DNA of 64,000 bases, from contig NZ_CP102630.1 of NCBI RefSeq assembly GCF_024721605.1, positions 186,001-250,000 on the forward strand. The letters run 5' to 3'. Of this stretch, positions 9,959 through 18,570 are shown piece after piece. Each line of letters begins with the position of its first letter. Position 1 is the stretch's first letter. This stretch comes from Sphingomicrobium flavum (GTDB taxonomy: Bacteria > Pseudomonadota > Alphaproteobacteria > Sphingomonadales > Sphingomonadaceae). The notes beneath the pieces were generated by a model that made no database searches, was not told where the DNA came from, and saw nothing but the letters and a program-made list of their open reading frames with translations. Made by a program: the position numbers and the translations under genes.

Positions 9959-10407
9959 GCGTCTTTTTTCTTCAGGAGAGCAGAACGCTTCATCGTGCAG
10001 ACGATCTCGCCCTTCTGATTGCGGGCACGATGTTCCCAGGTGACGATGCCGGCATTGGGACGCGATTTGCTTTCGCGAAGCGCAAGGCATTCGCTCTCGC
10101 AGGTCAGCGTATCGCCGACGAAGACGGGGGCGGGGAATTTCACTTCCTCATAGCCAAGGTTCGCGACCAGCGTACCCAGCGTGGTGTCGCCCACCGATAC
10201 GCCGACGCACAGGCTGAAGGTGAAGCAGCTGTTGACCAGCGGACGCCCGAATTCCGTCTCGGCCGCCGCCTCATGATCGAGGTGGAGCGGCTGCGGATTA
10301 TGCGTCAGCGTGGTGATGAGGATATTGTCCGTCTCGGTGACGGTGCGGGTGATGGCGTGGGTGATTGCATCACCGACCTGCCACTCGTCGAAAAATCGTC
10401 CTGCCAT
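9955..10407 (-). CDS. MaoC-family enoyl-CoA hydratase
   Basis: Hot-dog-fold hydratase of 150 residues. The hydratase-2 signature is visible as [19 protein letters not shown], with NSCFTF and a VFVGDTL strand after it. Paired with the CitE-like lyase it could hydrate mesaconyl- or itaconyl-CoA to a substrate the lyase splits; this is inference from adjacency. ATG 10407 was chosen over the upstream start (10443) because MAGRFFDEW aligns with normal MaoC N-termini. No clear ribosome-binding site is visible. Confidence 0.88.
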   Translation of the reverse strand: MAGRFFDEWQVGDAITHAITRTVTETDNILITTLTHNPQPLHLDHEAAAETEFGRPLVNSCFTFSLCVGVSVGDTTLGTLVANLGYEEVKFPAPVFVGDTLTCESECLALRESKSRPNAGIVTWEHRARNQKGEIVCTMKRSALLKKKDA

Positions 10408-10424
10408 GCAACAGGGCCTAAGCC

Positions 10425-10700
10425 CTAGGCGGCCTGCTCGCAAGTCGCGGCTTTGAGCTTCATCTTCAGATCGTGCATGCCGATATCCTCGACCGCGGCC
10501 TCGGGATCGGTGGCGCGCACCACATTGGCGATATGGCCCATGATCTGGCCGACAATGTCGACCGTCTGGATGGCCACGCCATGATTGGCGACCAGGATCA
10601 CATCGGTCGCAAGCTGGTCGCCCATTTCATCCAACAGGTGACGGGCCTCGTCCAGTTCATGGGCAAGGCGGGCTTCGAGCGGGGTGACATGCTTGGTCAT
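10425..10700 (-). CDS. Small conserved-looking hypothetical protein
   Basis: I do not recognise this 91-residue protein. It begins [18 protein letters not shown] and is predicted to be mainly helical, with a first helix rich in Glu and Leu, a central hydrophobic stretch ([18 protein letters not shown]) and a cysteine near the C-terminus. There is no signal peptide or membrane helix. AGGAG lies directly in front of ATG 10700, closer than usual. It sits 23 bases past the transketolase-like gene and 17 bases before the MaoC start on the same strand, so it may be co-transcribed with either. Confidence 0.6.
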   Translation of the reverse strand: MTKHVTPLEARLAHELDEARHLLDEMGDQLATDVILVANHGVAIQTVDIVGQIMGHIANVVRATDPEAAVEDIGMHDLKMKLKAATCEQAA

Positions 10701-10723
10701 GCTCCTGCCATGACAGGAGAAGG

Positions 10724-13039
10724 TTAAGATGACGTAAGGAGAATCTCCGCCGCAGCCTCGGTAATCGCCGCCGGATCGAGGCGGTAGGCGGCGTAAAGAT
10801 CGGCAAGATTGCCGGTCTGGCCGAATTTTTCCACGCCCAAAGGCGCGACGCGCTGCCCCAATACGCCGCCAAGCCACGACAGGCTGGCGGGCGCGCCATC
10901 GCACAAGGTGACGAGGCCGGCGCGCGGCGACAGGCGCGACAACAAGGTCTCGACATGGCTGGGCGCACCCTGCCCCTGCCAGCGCGAGGCCTGCGCTGCG
11001 GTCCAGCCGCGATGCAGCAGGTCGGGCGAGGTGACGTTGAGCAGGCCAAGGCCCGGAATGTCCGCGCTCAATTCCTCATGCGCGGCGAGCGCTTCGGGCA
11101 TGATCGCGCCCATGGCGACGATGGCGGCCTCCGCGCCTTCGGCAGGTTCACGCAGCCAGTAAGCGCCCTTCAGCGCGCCATCCTTCCAGCTGTCGTCGGC
11201 GCGCGCTTTCTGGTCGAGCGAGCGGGTGGAGAGGCGGAGATAGGTGCTTTCGCCGTCCGGATCGTCGATCAGGCGGAAAGCCTCTTCCATCATGGCAGCC
11301 AGTTCGTCGGCATAGGCCGGTTCGTAATGGCGTAGATTGGGCTGGCCCATGGCGATGAGCGGCGGGTTGATCGACTGGTGGGCGCCGCCTTCGGGGCCCA
11401 GGGTGATGCCCGATGGCGTGGCGACCAGCAGGAAGCGCGCATCCTGGTAGCAGCCATAATTGAGGCTATCCAACCCGCGCGCGATGAAGGGATCGTAGAG
11501 CGTGCCGATGGGGAAGAGCCGCTCGCCAAAATGGTCGCCCGAAAGGCCCATGGCGGCGAGCATCAGGAAGAGATTGCTCTCGGCAATGCCCAGCTCGATA
11601 TGCTGGCCCTGGTCGGTCGCGCCCCATTTCTGGGCGCTGGGGATCTTGGCCTTGGCGAAGACATCTTCGACCACGCGGCGCTTGAACAGGCCGCGCTGGT
11701 TCACCCAGCCGCCAAGATTGGTGGAAACGGTGACATCGGGCGAGGTGGTGATGACCCGGTCCGCCAGTTCGCCGCCAGCCTTCGACAGGTCCAACAGGAT
11801 GCGCCCGAAGGCCGCCTGGGTGGACTGCTCCTCGCCCTCGGGTGTGGGCAGCGCGGGGATGGGAACGGTGCCGAAGCTGCGCGCGCGCTTGTCGCGGCGG
11901 ATGCGGGTAGCCTCCAGTACCGCCTCGACGGCCTTGCGCTGATTGTCGCCGAGCCCGGTAAGCGGCTGCCATTCGTCACCCTCCGCAATGCCCATCGCGT
12001 CGCGCAGCGCATGCGCCTGGGTGGGGTTCATCAGGCCGGCATGATTATCCTTGTGCCCGGCAAAGGGCAGGCCCTGGCCCTTGACCGTCCAGGCAATGAA
12101 GAAGGTGGGAACGTCGTCATTGGCGGCTTCGAACGCCTCGATGAGCGTTTCCATGCAATGGCCGCCAAGATCTGTCATCAAGGCGCCCAGCGCCTCATCA
12201 TCGCCGTGCGCCTTGAGGAAGGCGTCGGCCTTCTTGCCGAGATCCGCCTCGATCCGCGCGCGCCAGGCTGCGCCGCCCTGATAGTGAAGCGCGGAAAAAT
12301 CGGCATTGGGCAGCGCCTCGAGCCAGTCGGCGACCGGCTTTGCGCCCTTGGCCTTCAGCGCCTTGGCGAGCTTCTTGCCGTAGCGCAACTCGACCGTGCG
12401 CCAGCCGCAGCTGGCGAAAATCTCGTCGAAGCGCTCGAACATGCGGTCGGTCGAGGTGGCGTCTAGGCTCTGGCGGTTATAGTCGACGATCCACCACAGG
12501 TTGCGAATGTCATGCTTGTAGCCCTCGATGATGGCTTCGTAGATATTGCCCTCGTCAAGCTCGGCATCGCCCATCAAGGCGATGAAACGCCCGCGATCTT
12601 CGGGCGCCATGCGGCCATGCGCGGTGAGATAATCCTGGATCAGGCTGGAAAAGGCGGTGATGGCGACGCCAAGCCCGACCGAGCCGGTGGAGAAATCGAC
12701 CGGAATCTTGTCCTTGGTGCGGCTGGGATAGCTTTGCATCCCGCCAAAGCCGCGGAAATTCTGGAGCTGCTCAAGGCTCTGGCTGCCGAGCAGATAATGG
12801 ATGGCGTGCAGCACCGGCCCGGCATGGGGTTTGACCGCCACCCGGTCATTGGGCCCCAGCGCATGGAAATAGAGCGCCGACATGATCGCTGTCATCGACG
12901 CGCAGCTGGCCTGATGCCCGCCTACCTTGACCCCGTCGGACTTGGGACGCAGGTGATTGGCGTTGTGGATGGTCCAGCTGGACAGCCAGCGCAGGCGGTC
13001 GTCGAGCGCCTTCAGCGCGGCGATATCGGGCTTGGTCAT
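10724..13039 (-). CDS. Transketolase-like / AceE-like thiamine diphosphate enzyme
   Basis: A 771-residue thiamine-diphosphate enzyme commonly named transketolase, but its sequence runs parallel to the homodimeric pyruvate dehydrogenase E1 (AceE). Visible features are GHQAS (41-45), STGSVGLG (117-124), the cofactor motif GDAELDEGN (157-165) ending in the Asn at 188, TVKGQGLPFAGHKDNHAG, and the pyrimidine-domain glutamate in LGIAESNLFL. AceE is about 890 residues, so this is a shorter relative. No E2 or E3 gene is adjacent; the nearest lipoyl enzyme is the branched-chain complex 2 kb upstream. Substrate unknown: either sugar-phosphate ketol transfer or 2-oxoacid decarboxylation is possible. Confidence 0.85.
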   Translation of the reverse strand: MTKPDIAALKALDDRLRWLSSWTIHNANHLRPKSDGVKVGGHQASCASMTAIMSALYFHALGPNDRVAVKPHAGPVLHAIHYLLGSQSLEQLQNFRGFGGMQSYPSRTKDKIPVDFSTGSVGLGVAITAFSSLIQDYLTAHGRMAPEDRGRFIALMGDAELDEGNIYEAIIEGYKHDIRNLWWIVDYNRQSLDATSTDRMFERFDEIFASCGWRTVELRYGKKLAKALKAKGAKPVADWLEALPNADFSALHYQGGAAWRARIEADLGKKADAFLKAHGDDEALGALMTDLGGHCMETLIEAFEAANDDVPTFFIAWTVKGQGLPFAGHKDNHAGLMNPTQAHALRDAMGIAEGDEWQPLTGLGDNQRKAVEAVLEATRIRRDKRARSFGTVPIPALPTPEGEEQSTQAAFGRILLDLSKAGGELADRVITTSPDVTVSTNLGGWVNQRGLFKRRVVEDVFAKAKIPSAQKWGATDQGQHIELGIAESNLFLMLAAMGLSGDHFGERLFPIGTLYDPFIARGLDSLNYGCYQDARFLLVATPSGITLGPEGGAHQSINPPLIAMGQPNLRHYEPAYADELAAMMEEAFRLIDDPDGESTYLRLSTRSLDQKARADDSWKDGALKGAYWLREPAEGAEAAIVAMGAIMPEALAAHEELSADIPGLGLLNVTSPDLLHRGWTAAQASRWQGQGAPSHVETLLSRLSPRAGLVTLCDGAPASLSWLGGVLGQRVAPLGVEKFGQTGNLADLYAAYRLDPAAITEAAAEILLTSS

Positions 13040-13077
13040 GGCATGGCCCTAAAGGCTAAGCCGCCAGCCGCCAAGCG

Positions 13078-14034
13078 TCAGCTGCTCGTCGCCAGCCAGA
13101 AAAGATAGCCGCCATAAGCCGCAACGAAGATGACGCCTTCCCAGCGGCGGATCGTCCAGCCGGTGCGCAGGAACAGCATGAGCAGGCCGGTAATGCCGAT
13201 CAGCACCCAGATGTCGAAGGCAGCGATCTGGGGCGGAATGCCGAGCGGCTGGACCAAAGCGGTGATGCCAAGGATGCCGAGCAGATTGTAGATGCAGCTG
13301 CCGACGACATTGCCCAGCGCGACATCGGGTTCCTTCTTGAGCGCCGCGGCCGCGCAGGCGACCAGTTCAGGCAGCGAGGTGCCGACCGCCACGATGGTGA
13401 GGCCGATAACCGCCTCCGAGACGCCCCAGCCACGGGCAAGCTCGATCGCACCGTCGACCAGGAATTGCGCACCGAAGATCACGCCTGCGATACCCGCCAC
13501 CGTCATCCCGATGAGCAGCGACAGCGGCCGGCCCTTATCCGGCTTCTGTTCGGGCGTGTGAACATGCCGCTCGGCCTCGATGTCGGCTGCCTTGAGGTCG
13601 GTGAAATAGGCGCCGATGACATAGACGATTAGCAGGATGGTCAGCAGCAGGCCGGACAGCCGGTCGATGCCGCCAAACAGCACCGCCGCCATGATCGCCA
13701 GCGCGCCGACCGACATGGCAAAGCCGTCGCGATAGAAAGCGGGTGGGGAGATGGGGATGTTGACGATGATCGCCGAGACGCCAAGGATCAGCAGGATATT
13801 GGCGATGTTGGAGCCGATGACATTGCCGACAGCGATGTCGGGCGATCCTGCCAGCGCGGCCTGGATGCTGGTCACCAGTTCGGGCGCCGAGGTGCCGAAT
13901 CCGACGATGACCAGACCGGCCAGCAAGGGCGACACGCCGAAGCGGCGGGCAAGCCCCACCGTCCCGCGCACCAGCCATTCCCCGCCCAGCGCGAGCAGGA
14001 TCAGACCGGCAATGATCGAAAGCGTGATTCCCAT
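13078..14034 (-). CDS. Calcium/sodium antiporter (YrbG/CaCA family)
   Basis: Inner-membrane cation exchanger of 318 residues with about ten hydrophobic helices in two inverted halves. Both alpha repeats are intact: GFGTSAPELVTS followed by GNVIGSNIANILLILG in the first half, and VGTSLPELVA followed by GNVVGSCIYNLLGILG in the second; the paired glutamates bind the cation. The His/Lys-rich loop at about residues 150-170 is the usual cytoplasmic linker. It presumably exports Ca2+ in exchange for Na+ or H+. A GGCGGGTGA sequence precedes ATG 14034. It lies between, and on the same strand as, the membrane protein at 14079 and the transketolase-like gene. Confidence 0.92.
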   Translation of the reverse strand: MGITLSIIAGLILLALGGEWLVRGTVGLARRFGVSPLLAGLVIVGFGTSAPELVTSIQAALAGSPDIAVGNVIGSNIANILLILGVSAIIVNIPISPPAFYRDGFAMSVGALAIMAAVLFGGIDRLSGLLLTILLIVYVIGAYFTDLKAADIEAERHVHTPEQKPDKGRPLSLLIGMTVAGIAGVIFGAQFLVDGAIELARGWGVSEAVIGLTIVAVGTSLPELVACAAAALKKEPDVALGNVVGSCIYNLLGILGITALVQPLGIPPQIAAFDIWVLIGITGLLMLFLRTGWTIRRWEGVIFVAAYGGYLFWLATSS

Positions 14035-14078
14035 GTCACCCGCCTAACGCTTCCGCCGGGAATTGGAAGCGGCTCCGA

Positions 14079-14903
14079 CTATCGCCGGGCGCTCAAGGGG
14101 ATGATTTTGGGTCGCCGCCGATCATGATCCACGCGCCGTCCCAGCATCATCGACAGGCTGATCCAAAAGCCGAACGCTGCGCTGACGCTAAGGCCGATGA
14201 TGGGGGTGGGGTAGGCGCCCGCCAGGCTGGCCAGAGCAAGGCCGAGCCAGAAGGCGAGGAGGCTGCGAAAAGGCGCGCGGCGCGTCCATAGTGCCGCGAG
14301 CCCCGCCAACAGACCGATCAGGGCAAGGATCAGGCTGGCCGCGCCCGCCGCGACATGATCCTGCATCACATGCTCGATGAAGCGCACTGGGGCCAGCGGA
14401 TCGGCCTGCATGAGCGCAAAGACCAGCCCTGCGGCCGCCGCGGCAAGGGCAACCATTGCGTGACCCGACGGTTGAGCGAAGGCGCGCACCGCCAGGGCCA
14501 GCAACAAGGCTGCCGACGTTGCGGCATCGGGCTGGAGCGCAAGGCCAAGCGCGGCGATCGCCATCGCAAATGCCCATAAGCGACCGGCGGGCGCGACCAG
14601 CAGCAGCGGAATAAGAAAGAGCGAGGGCTGCAGCCGCAAGGGCCCGAGGGCCACCCAGCGCCTGACCTCATCGGCGCCCACGCCCCAGATGGCGACCAAC
14701 ACCATGACCGAAGCGATAAGGATCGATACAGGCGGCGCGCGCTCGGCAAGCGTGCGCAACGGCAGCCGGCCGAGCAACAACCCGGCGCCGCTGGCCGCGC
14801 CATAGGCCATGATCATCATGGTCGGCGCGCCGTGCAGGAGCGCGAGCGCGATAGCGCAGGCAGCGGCCAAGGCGCCTAGGCCCAGCCGCTTAGTCGTCGT
14901 CAA
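14079..14903 (-). CDS. Polytopic membrane protein with a SEDS-like motif
   Basis: A 274-residue protein with eight or nine predicted membrane helices; function unknown. Between helices it has RRWVALGPLRLQPS, which resembles the conserved RW-x-LG-xx-x-QPSE segment of FtsW/RodA peptidoglycan polymerases, but the protein is about 100 residues shorter than those and the catalytic loops cannot be recognised. The start is TTG, overlapping the E2 stop as TTGA, so it is translationally coupled to the branched-chain dehydrogenase operon although no functional link is evident. The C-terminus is basic (RRVDHDRRRPK). Confidence 0.7.
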   Translation of the reverse strand: MTTTKRLGLGALAAACAIALALLHGAPTMMIMAYGAASGAGLLLGRLPLRTLAERAPPVSILIASVMVLVAIWGVGADEVRRWVALGPLRLQPSLFLIPLLLVAPAGRLWAFAMAIAALGLALQPDAATSAALLLALAVRAFAQPSGHAMVALAAAAAGLVFALMQADPLAPVRFIEHVMQDHVAAGAASLILALIGLLAGLAALWTRRAPFRSLLAFWLGLALASLAGAYPTPIIGLSVSAAFGFWISLSMMLGRRVDHDRRRPKIIPLSARR

Positions 14904-16174
14904 GCGCTCAAAAGCCGGATCGGGTTTTCGATATAGCTCTTGAGTTCCTGCAGGAAGCTGGCCGCATCCCAGCCGTCGACGACGCGGTGGTCGCAGGACA
15001 GGGACAGGTTCATTTTCTTCCTCGCGACGATTTCGCCATTTTCGATGACGGGCACTTCCTGCATCTTGTTGACCGCGATGATCGCGACCTGCGGCGGCGC
15101 GATGACCGGGGTCGAGGTGATGCCGCCCATCGGGCCAAGGCTCGACAAGGTGATGGTCGGATCCTGCAGCTCGCTGCGGTCAATTTTGCCGGTGCGCGCG
15201 GCCTCGGCAAGGCGGTTGATCTCATTCGCCAGCTGCCAGACCGACATGGCGTGCGCGTTGCGGATGACGGGGACCATCAGGCCATTATCGGTCTGCGCAG
15301 CCATGCCCATGTGCAGCTTGCCATGGCGGGTGATGACATTGGCTTCATCGTCATAGGTGGCATTGAGCATCGGCCAGGCCGGCAGCGCCTTTGCCATCGC
15401 GGTGATGAGGAAGGGCAGCACGGTCAGCTTGGGACCCGAACCGCGATCCTTGTTCATCATGGCGCGCGTGTCTTCGAGCGCGGTGACGTCGAATTCCTCG
15501 ACCAAGGTGAAATGCGGGATCTTTCGCTTGGCCGCCTGCATGTTCTCGGCGATCTTGCGCCTGAGGCCGACGACCTTGATGGTCTCGTCGCTGCGCGCGG
15601 GGCTGCCGCCGGTCGAGACGCTGCCGCCATTGTAAAGCAGATAGGCGTCGAGATCTGCGTGGCGGATGCGATCGTTGGTCGTACGCACCTCAGACAGGTC
15701 GATGCCAAGGTCGCGGGCGCGCTGGCGCACGGTGGGGGAGGCGAGGACCTTTTCGCCCGAATGATCGGGGGCAGGGGTCGGCTCCGGCGCGGGCGCAGGG
15801 GCTTCCTCGGCCTGGTCGACGGTCGGAATTTCCTCTTCCTGGGCAGCGGTCGGTGTTTCGGCACCGTCGCCCATCGGCATTTCTTCCTCGGCGTCGGCAG
15901 CGGGAGCCGCTTCTGCCGCAGCAGGCGCGTCGCCCTCGGTTTCGATTTCCACCAGCACCGAGCCGATGGCGATCTGGTCACCCACTTCGCCGGCCAGCTT
16001 GATGACCTTGCCCGCGACCGGGCTTTCCATTTCCACGGTGGCCTTGTCGGTCATCATGTCGGCAAGGTGCGCATCCTCTTCGATGATGTCGCCGACCTTG
16101 ACATGCCATTCGACAATCTCGGCTTCCGCAATGCCTTCGCCGATGTCCGGCAGCTTGAAATTGAACGTCGCCAT
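14900..16174 (-). CDS. bkdB: Branched-chain 2-oxoacid dehydrogenase E2 (dihydrolipoyl acyltransferase)
   Basis: Transfers the acyl group from E1 to CoA through a lipoyl arm. The 424 residues hold one lipoyl domain (1-80) with the lipoylated lysine in MTDKATVEME (K44), an acidic Ala/Pro/Glu-rich linker (about 83-135), a peripheral-subunit-binding domain (SPTVRQRARDLGIDLSEV) and the catalytic domain ending in the active-site motif SCDHRVVDGWDAA. A single lipoyl domain and the E1 partners point to the branched-chain complex rather than pyruvate dehydrogenase. Its ATG shares one base with the E1beta stop (TGATG). No E3 gene is nearby, so the complex must borrow lipoamide dehydrogenase from elsewhere. 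Confidence 0.92.
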   Translation of the reverse strand: MATFNFKLPDIGEGIAEAEIVEWHVKVGDIIEEDAHLADMMTDKATVEMESPVAGKVIKLAGEVGDQIAIGSVLVEIETEGDAPAAAEAAPAADAEEEMPMGDGAETPTAAQEEEIPTVDQAEEAPAPAPEPTPAPDHSGEKVLASPTVRQRARDLGIDLSEVRTTNDRIRHADLDAYLLYNGGSVSTGGSPARSDETIKVVGLRRKIAENMQAAKRKIPHFTLVEEFDVTALEDTRAMMNKDRGSGPKLTVLPFLITAMAKALPAWPMLNATYDDEANVITRHGKLHMGMAAQTDNGLMVPVIRNAHAMSVWQLANEINRLAEAARTGKIDRSELQDPTITLSSLGPMGGITSTPVIAPPQVAIIAVNKMQEVPVIENGEIVARKKMNLSLSCDHRVVDGWDAASFLQELKSYIENPIRLLSA

Positions 16175-17187
16175 CAGTCAGCCATCACTTTCTTGAGTGC
16201 AGTTTTGATCCGGGCGGGGCCGGGGAAATAGGTCCATTCATAGCTGTGCGGATAGGGCGTATCCCAACCCGTCACCCGCTCGACCGGCGCTTCCAGATGA
16301 TAGAAGCAGCGTTCGGTCACCAGCGCCGACAGTTCGGCGCCAAAGCCCGAGGTGCGCGGCGCTTCATGGGCGATAAGGCAGCGGCCGGTCTTCTTCACGC
16401 TCGCTTCGATCGTGTCGATGTCGAGCGGCACCAGCGTGCGAAGGTCGATGACTTCGGCGTCGATGTCGGCTTCTTCCATCGCCTGGCGCGCGACATGGAC
16501 CATGGTGCCATAGGCCAGCACGGTCAGCGCTTCGCCTTCGCGCACCACCTTCGCCTTGCCCAGCGGCACGGTATAATGGCCCTCGGGGACCTCGCTATTC
16601 TCGGCCTTGGACCAGGGCACGACCGGCTGGTCATGATGGCCGTTGAAGGGGCCGTTATAGATGCGTTTGGGTTCGAAGAAGAGGACGGGGTCCGGATCCT
16701 CGATCGCGGCGAGCAGCAGGCCCTTGGCGTCATAAGGGGTGGACGGGATGACCGTCTTCAGGCCCGCAATATGGGTGAACAGGCTTTCGGGGCTCTGGCT
16801 GTGGGTCTGGCCGCCATAGATGCCGCCGCCATAGGGGCTGCGGATCACCATCGGCATCGTCCATTCGCCCGCGGTGCGATAGCGCATCTTGGCGACTTCG
16901 CTGACGATCTGGTCGTAGCCGGGATAGATATAGTCGGCGAACTGGATTTCGATGACGGGTTTCAGGCCATAGGCCGCCATGCCCACTGCAGTGGCGACAA
17001 TGCCGTTTTCCGAAATCGGGGCGTCGAAAGCGCGCTGCTTGCCGAATTCCTTTTGCAGCCCTTCGGTGACGCGGAAGACGCCGCCGAAATAGCCCGCATC
17101 CTCACCGAAGACGACGATATCCTCATCGGCGCGCATCGCGACCTTGTGGGCATCGTTGAGGGCCTGGATCATGTTCATGACCGCCAT
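16174..17187 (-). CDS. bkdA2: Branched-chain 2-oxoacid dehydrogenase E1 beta subunit
   Basis: Pyrimidine-binding half of the thiamine-diphosphate E1 heterotetramer that decarboxylates the 2-oxoacids of Val, Leu and Ile. The 337 residues start MAVMNMIQALNDAHKVAM and contain the family segments EDAGYFGGVFRVTEGL, the cofactor-activating glutamate in FDAPISENGIV, and GIYGGQTHSQSPESLF. The C-terminal transketolase domain is complete (DLRTLVPLD, HEAPRTSGFG). Start and stop each share one base with the neighbouring E1alpha and E2 genes (TAATG and TGATG), so stoichiometric coupled translation is expected. Confidence 0.93.
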   Translation of the reverse strand: MAVMNMIQALNDAHKVAMRADEDIVVFGEDAGYFGGVFRVTEGLQKEFGKQRAFDAPISENGIVATAVGMAAYGLKPVIEIQFADYIYPGYDQIVSEVAKMRYRTAGEWTMPMVIRSPYGGGIYGGQTHSQSPESLFTHIAGLKTVIPSTPYDAKGLLLAAIEDPDPVLFFEPKRIYNGPFNGHHDQPVVPWSKAENSEVPEGHYTVPLGKAKVVREGEALTVLAYGTMVHVARQAMEEADIDAEVIDLRTLVPLDIDTIEASVKKTGRCLIAHEAPRTSGFGAELSALVTERCFYHLEAPVERVTGWDTPYPHSYEWTYFPGPARIKTALKKVMAD

Positions 17188-18446
17188 TATTCGCCCTCCT
17201 TCAGCGCGGCATCGCGCTGCTCTGCGATATGCCAGGGCATGTCGGCATAGACATCCTCGAACATGCTTTCCTTGCCCTCATCGCCCTGGTCGGAAAGGAC
17301 GCCCAGTTTCTCGGCTTCCTTCTGCGCGGCGCGGACCTCGGCAGTCAGCTCTTCATGCAGCGCGGCATCCTTGTCCTCATCCCATTCGCCCAGCGCGACG
17401 AGATGCTGCTTCAGGCGGAGAATGGGATCGCCCAGCGGCCAGGCCTCGCCCTCATTCTTGGGACGATAGCCGGTCGGGTCATCCGAGGTGGAATGGCCTT
17501 CGGCGCGGTAGGTGAAGAATTCGATGAAGGTCGGGCCATTATTGGTGCGCGCACGCTCCGAAGCCCAAGCCACGGCGGCATAGACCGCCAGCACGTCATT
17601 CCCGTCAACGCGCAGCCCCGCCATGCCATAGCCGATGGCGCGCGCGGCGAAGGTCGCCTGCTCGGCCCCGGCGATGCCGTTGAACGAGCTGATCGCCCAC
17701 TGGTTGTTCACCGTCGCGAGGATGACGGGCGCCTGGTAGACGGTGGCAAAGGTCATGGCCGAATGGAAATCGCCCTCGGCCGTGGCGCCATCGCCGATCC
17801 AGCCCATCGCAATCTTGCTGTCCCCCTTGATCGCCGAAGCCATCGCCCAGCCGACGGCCTGCGGGAATTGGGTGCCCAGATTGCCGGAAATGGAGAAGAA
17901 GCCCTTCTCCTTGTCCGAATACATGATCGGCAGCTGGCGGCCCTTCATATGGTCGCCGGCATTGGAATAGATCTGGCACATCATCTTCACCAGCGGGTAG
18001 CCGCGATAGACGAGCAGGCCCTGCTGGCGGTAGGTCGGGAAGTGGATGTCTTCTGCATCCATTGCGGCGGCCGCGCTGATCGCGATCGCCTCTTCGCCGG
18101 TGCACTTCATGTAGAAGCTCGTCTTGCCCTGGCGCTGGGCGCGATACATGCGGTCATCGAAAATGCGGACCGTCACCATGTCGCGGTAGATCTTGTGCAG
18201 CACCTTGGGATCGAGCTTGGGATCCCAGGGGCCGACCGCCTTGCCATCCTCATCCAGCACGCGGACGAGATGGTTGACGAGGCCGTGCGTTTCCTTGTCG
18301 TCGCAGGCGATATCCGGACGCGGCGCCTCGCCGGCGGCGGGAATGTCCAGGTTTGAATAATCAGGCGTGTCGCCGGGCCGGAAAGGCGGCTCGGGAACAT
18401 GCAAGGCCAGCGCCGGCCTGTTGGGGCGCTTTTCAGAACGTGCCAT
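17187..18446 (-). CDS. bkdA1: Branched-chain 2-oxoacid dehydrogenase E1 alpha subunit
   Basis: Thiamine-diphosphate-binding half of E1 for branched-chain 2-oxoacids. The 419-residue product has the cofactor motif GDGATAEGDFHSA ending in VNNQWAIS, the phosphorylation-loop-like TYRAEGHSTSDDPTGYR, and a roughly 60-residue N-terminal extension typical of bacterial branched-chain rather than pyruvate E1alpha. ATG 18446 is chosen because GAGAGGGT lies a few bases upstream; the frame continues to 18488 but without a better signal. It is the first gene of the E1alpha-E1beta-E2-membrane protein operon. Confidence 0.93.
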   Translation of the reverse strand: MARSEKRPNRPALALHVPEPPFRPGDTPDYSNLDIPAAGEAPRPDIACDDKETHGLVNHLVRVLDEDGKAVGPWDPKLDPKVLHKIYRDMVTVRIFDDRMYRAQRQGKTSFYMKCTGEEAIAISAAAAMDAEDIHFPTYRQQGLLVYRGYPLVKMMCQIYSNAGDHMKGRQLPIMYSDKEKGFFSISGNLGTQFPQAVGWAMASAIKGDSKIAMGWIGDGATAEGDFHSAMTFATVYQAPVILATVNNQWAISSFNGIAGAEQATFAARAIGYGMAGLRVDGNDVLAVYAAVAWASERARTNNGPTFIEFFTYRAEGHSTSDDPTGYRPKNEGEAWPLGDPILRLKQHLVALGEWDEDKDAALHEELTAEVRAAQKEAEKLGVLSDQGDEGKESMFEDVYADMPWHIAEQRDAALKEGE

Positions 18447-18464
18447 CAATACCCTCTCTTGCGC

Positions 18465-18487
18465 TGCCAATGCACGAAGGCATGGCA
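18465..18487. promoter_or_regulatory. Inverted repeat in front of the branched-chain dehydrogenase operon
   Basis: TGCCAATGC, a six-base spacer, then GCATGGCA: an inverted repeat with one extra A in the left arm, 20-40 bases upstream of the E1alpha start. The placement suits an operator for a regulator sensing branched-chain amino or oxo acids, but no regulator gene is adjacent. Confidence 0.3.
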
Positions 18488-18516
18488 ACGTTGCGTTGGC
18501 GCCCCCCTAAACCGTA

Positions 18517-18549
18517 ACGGCCCCGGCCTCAAGATGAGACCGGGGCCGT
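18517..18549 (-). terminator. Strong GC hairpin between the XRE operon and the E1alpha gene
   Basis: Arms ACGGCCCCGG (18517-18526) and CCGGGGCCGT (18540-18549) pair perfectly over ten bases, and CTCA/TGAG inside adds four more. It lies just past the stop of the XRE gene (18571, minus strand), where its terminator should be. No U-run follows on either strand, so it may instead be a Rho-dependent end or a 3'-stabilising structure. Confidence 0.5.
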
Positions 18550-18570
18550 GCGCGCCTATGCAGGGATGGC

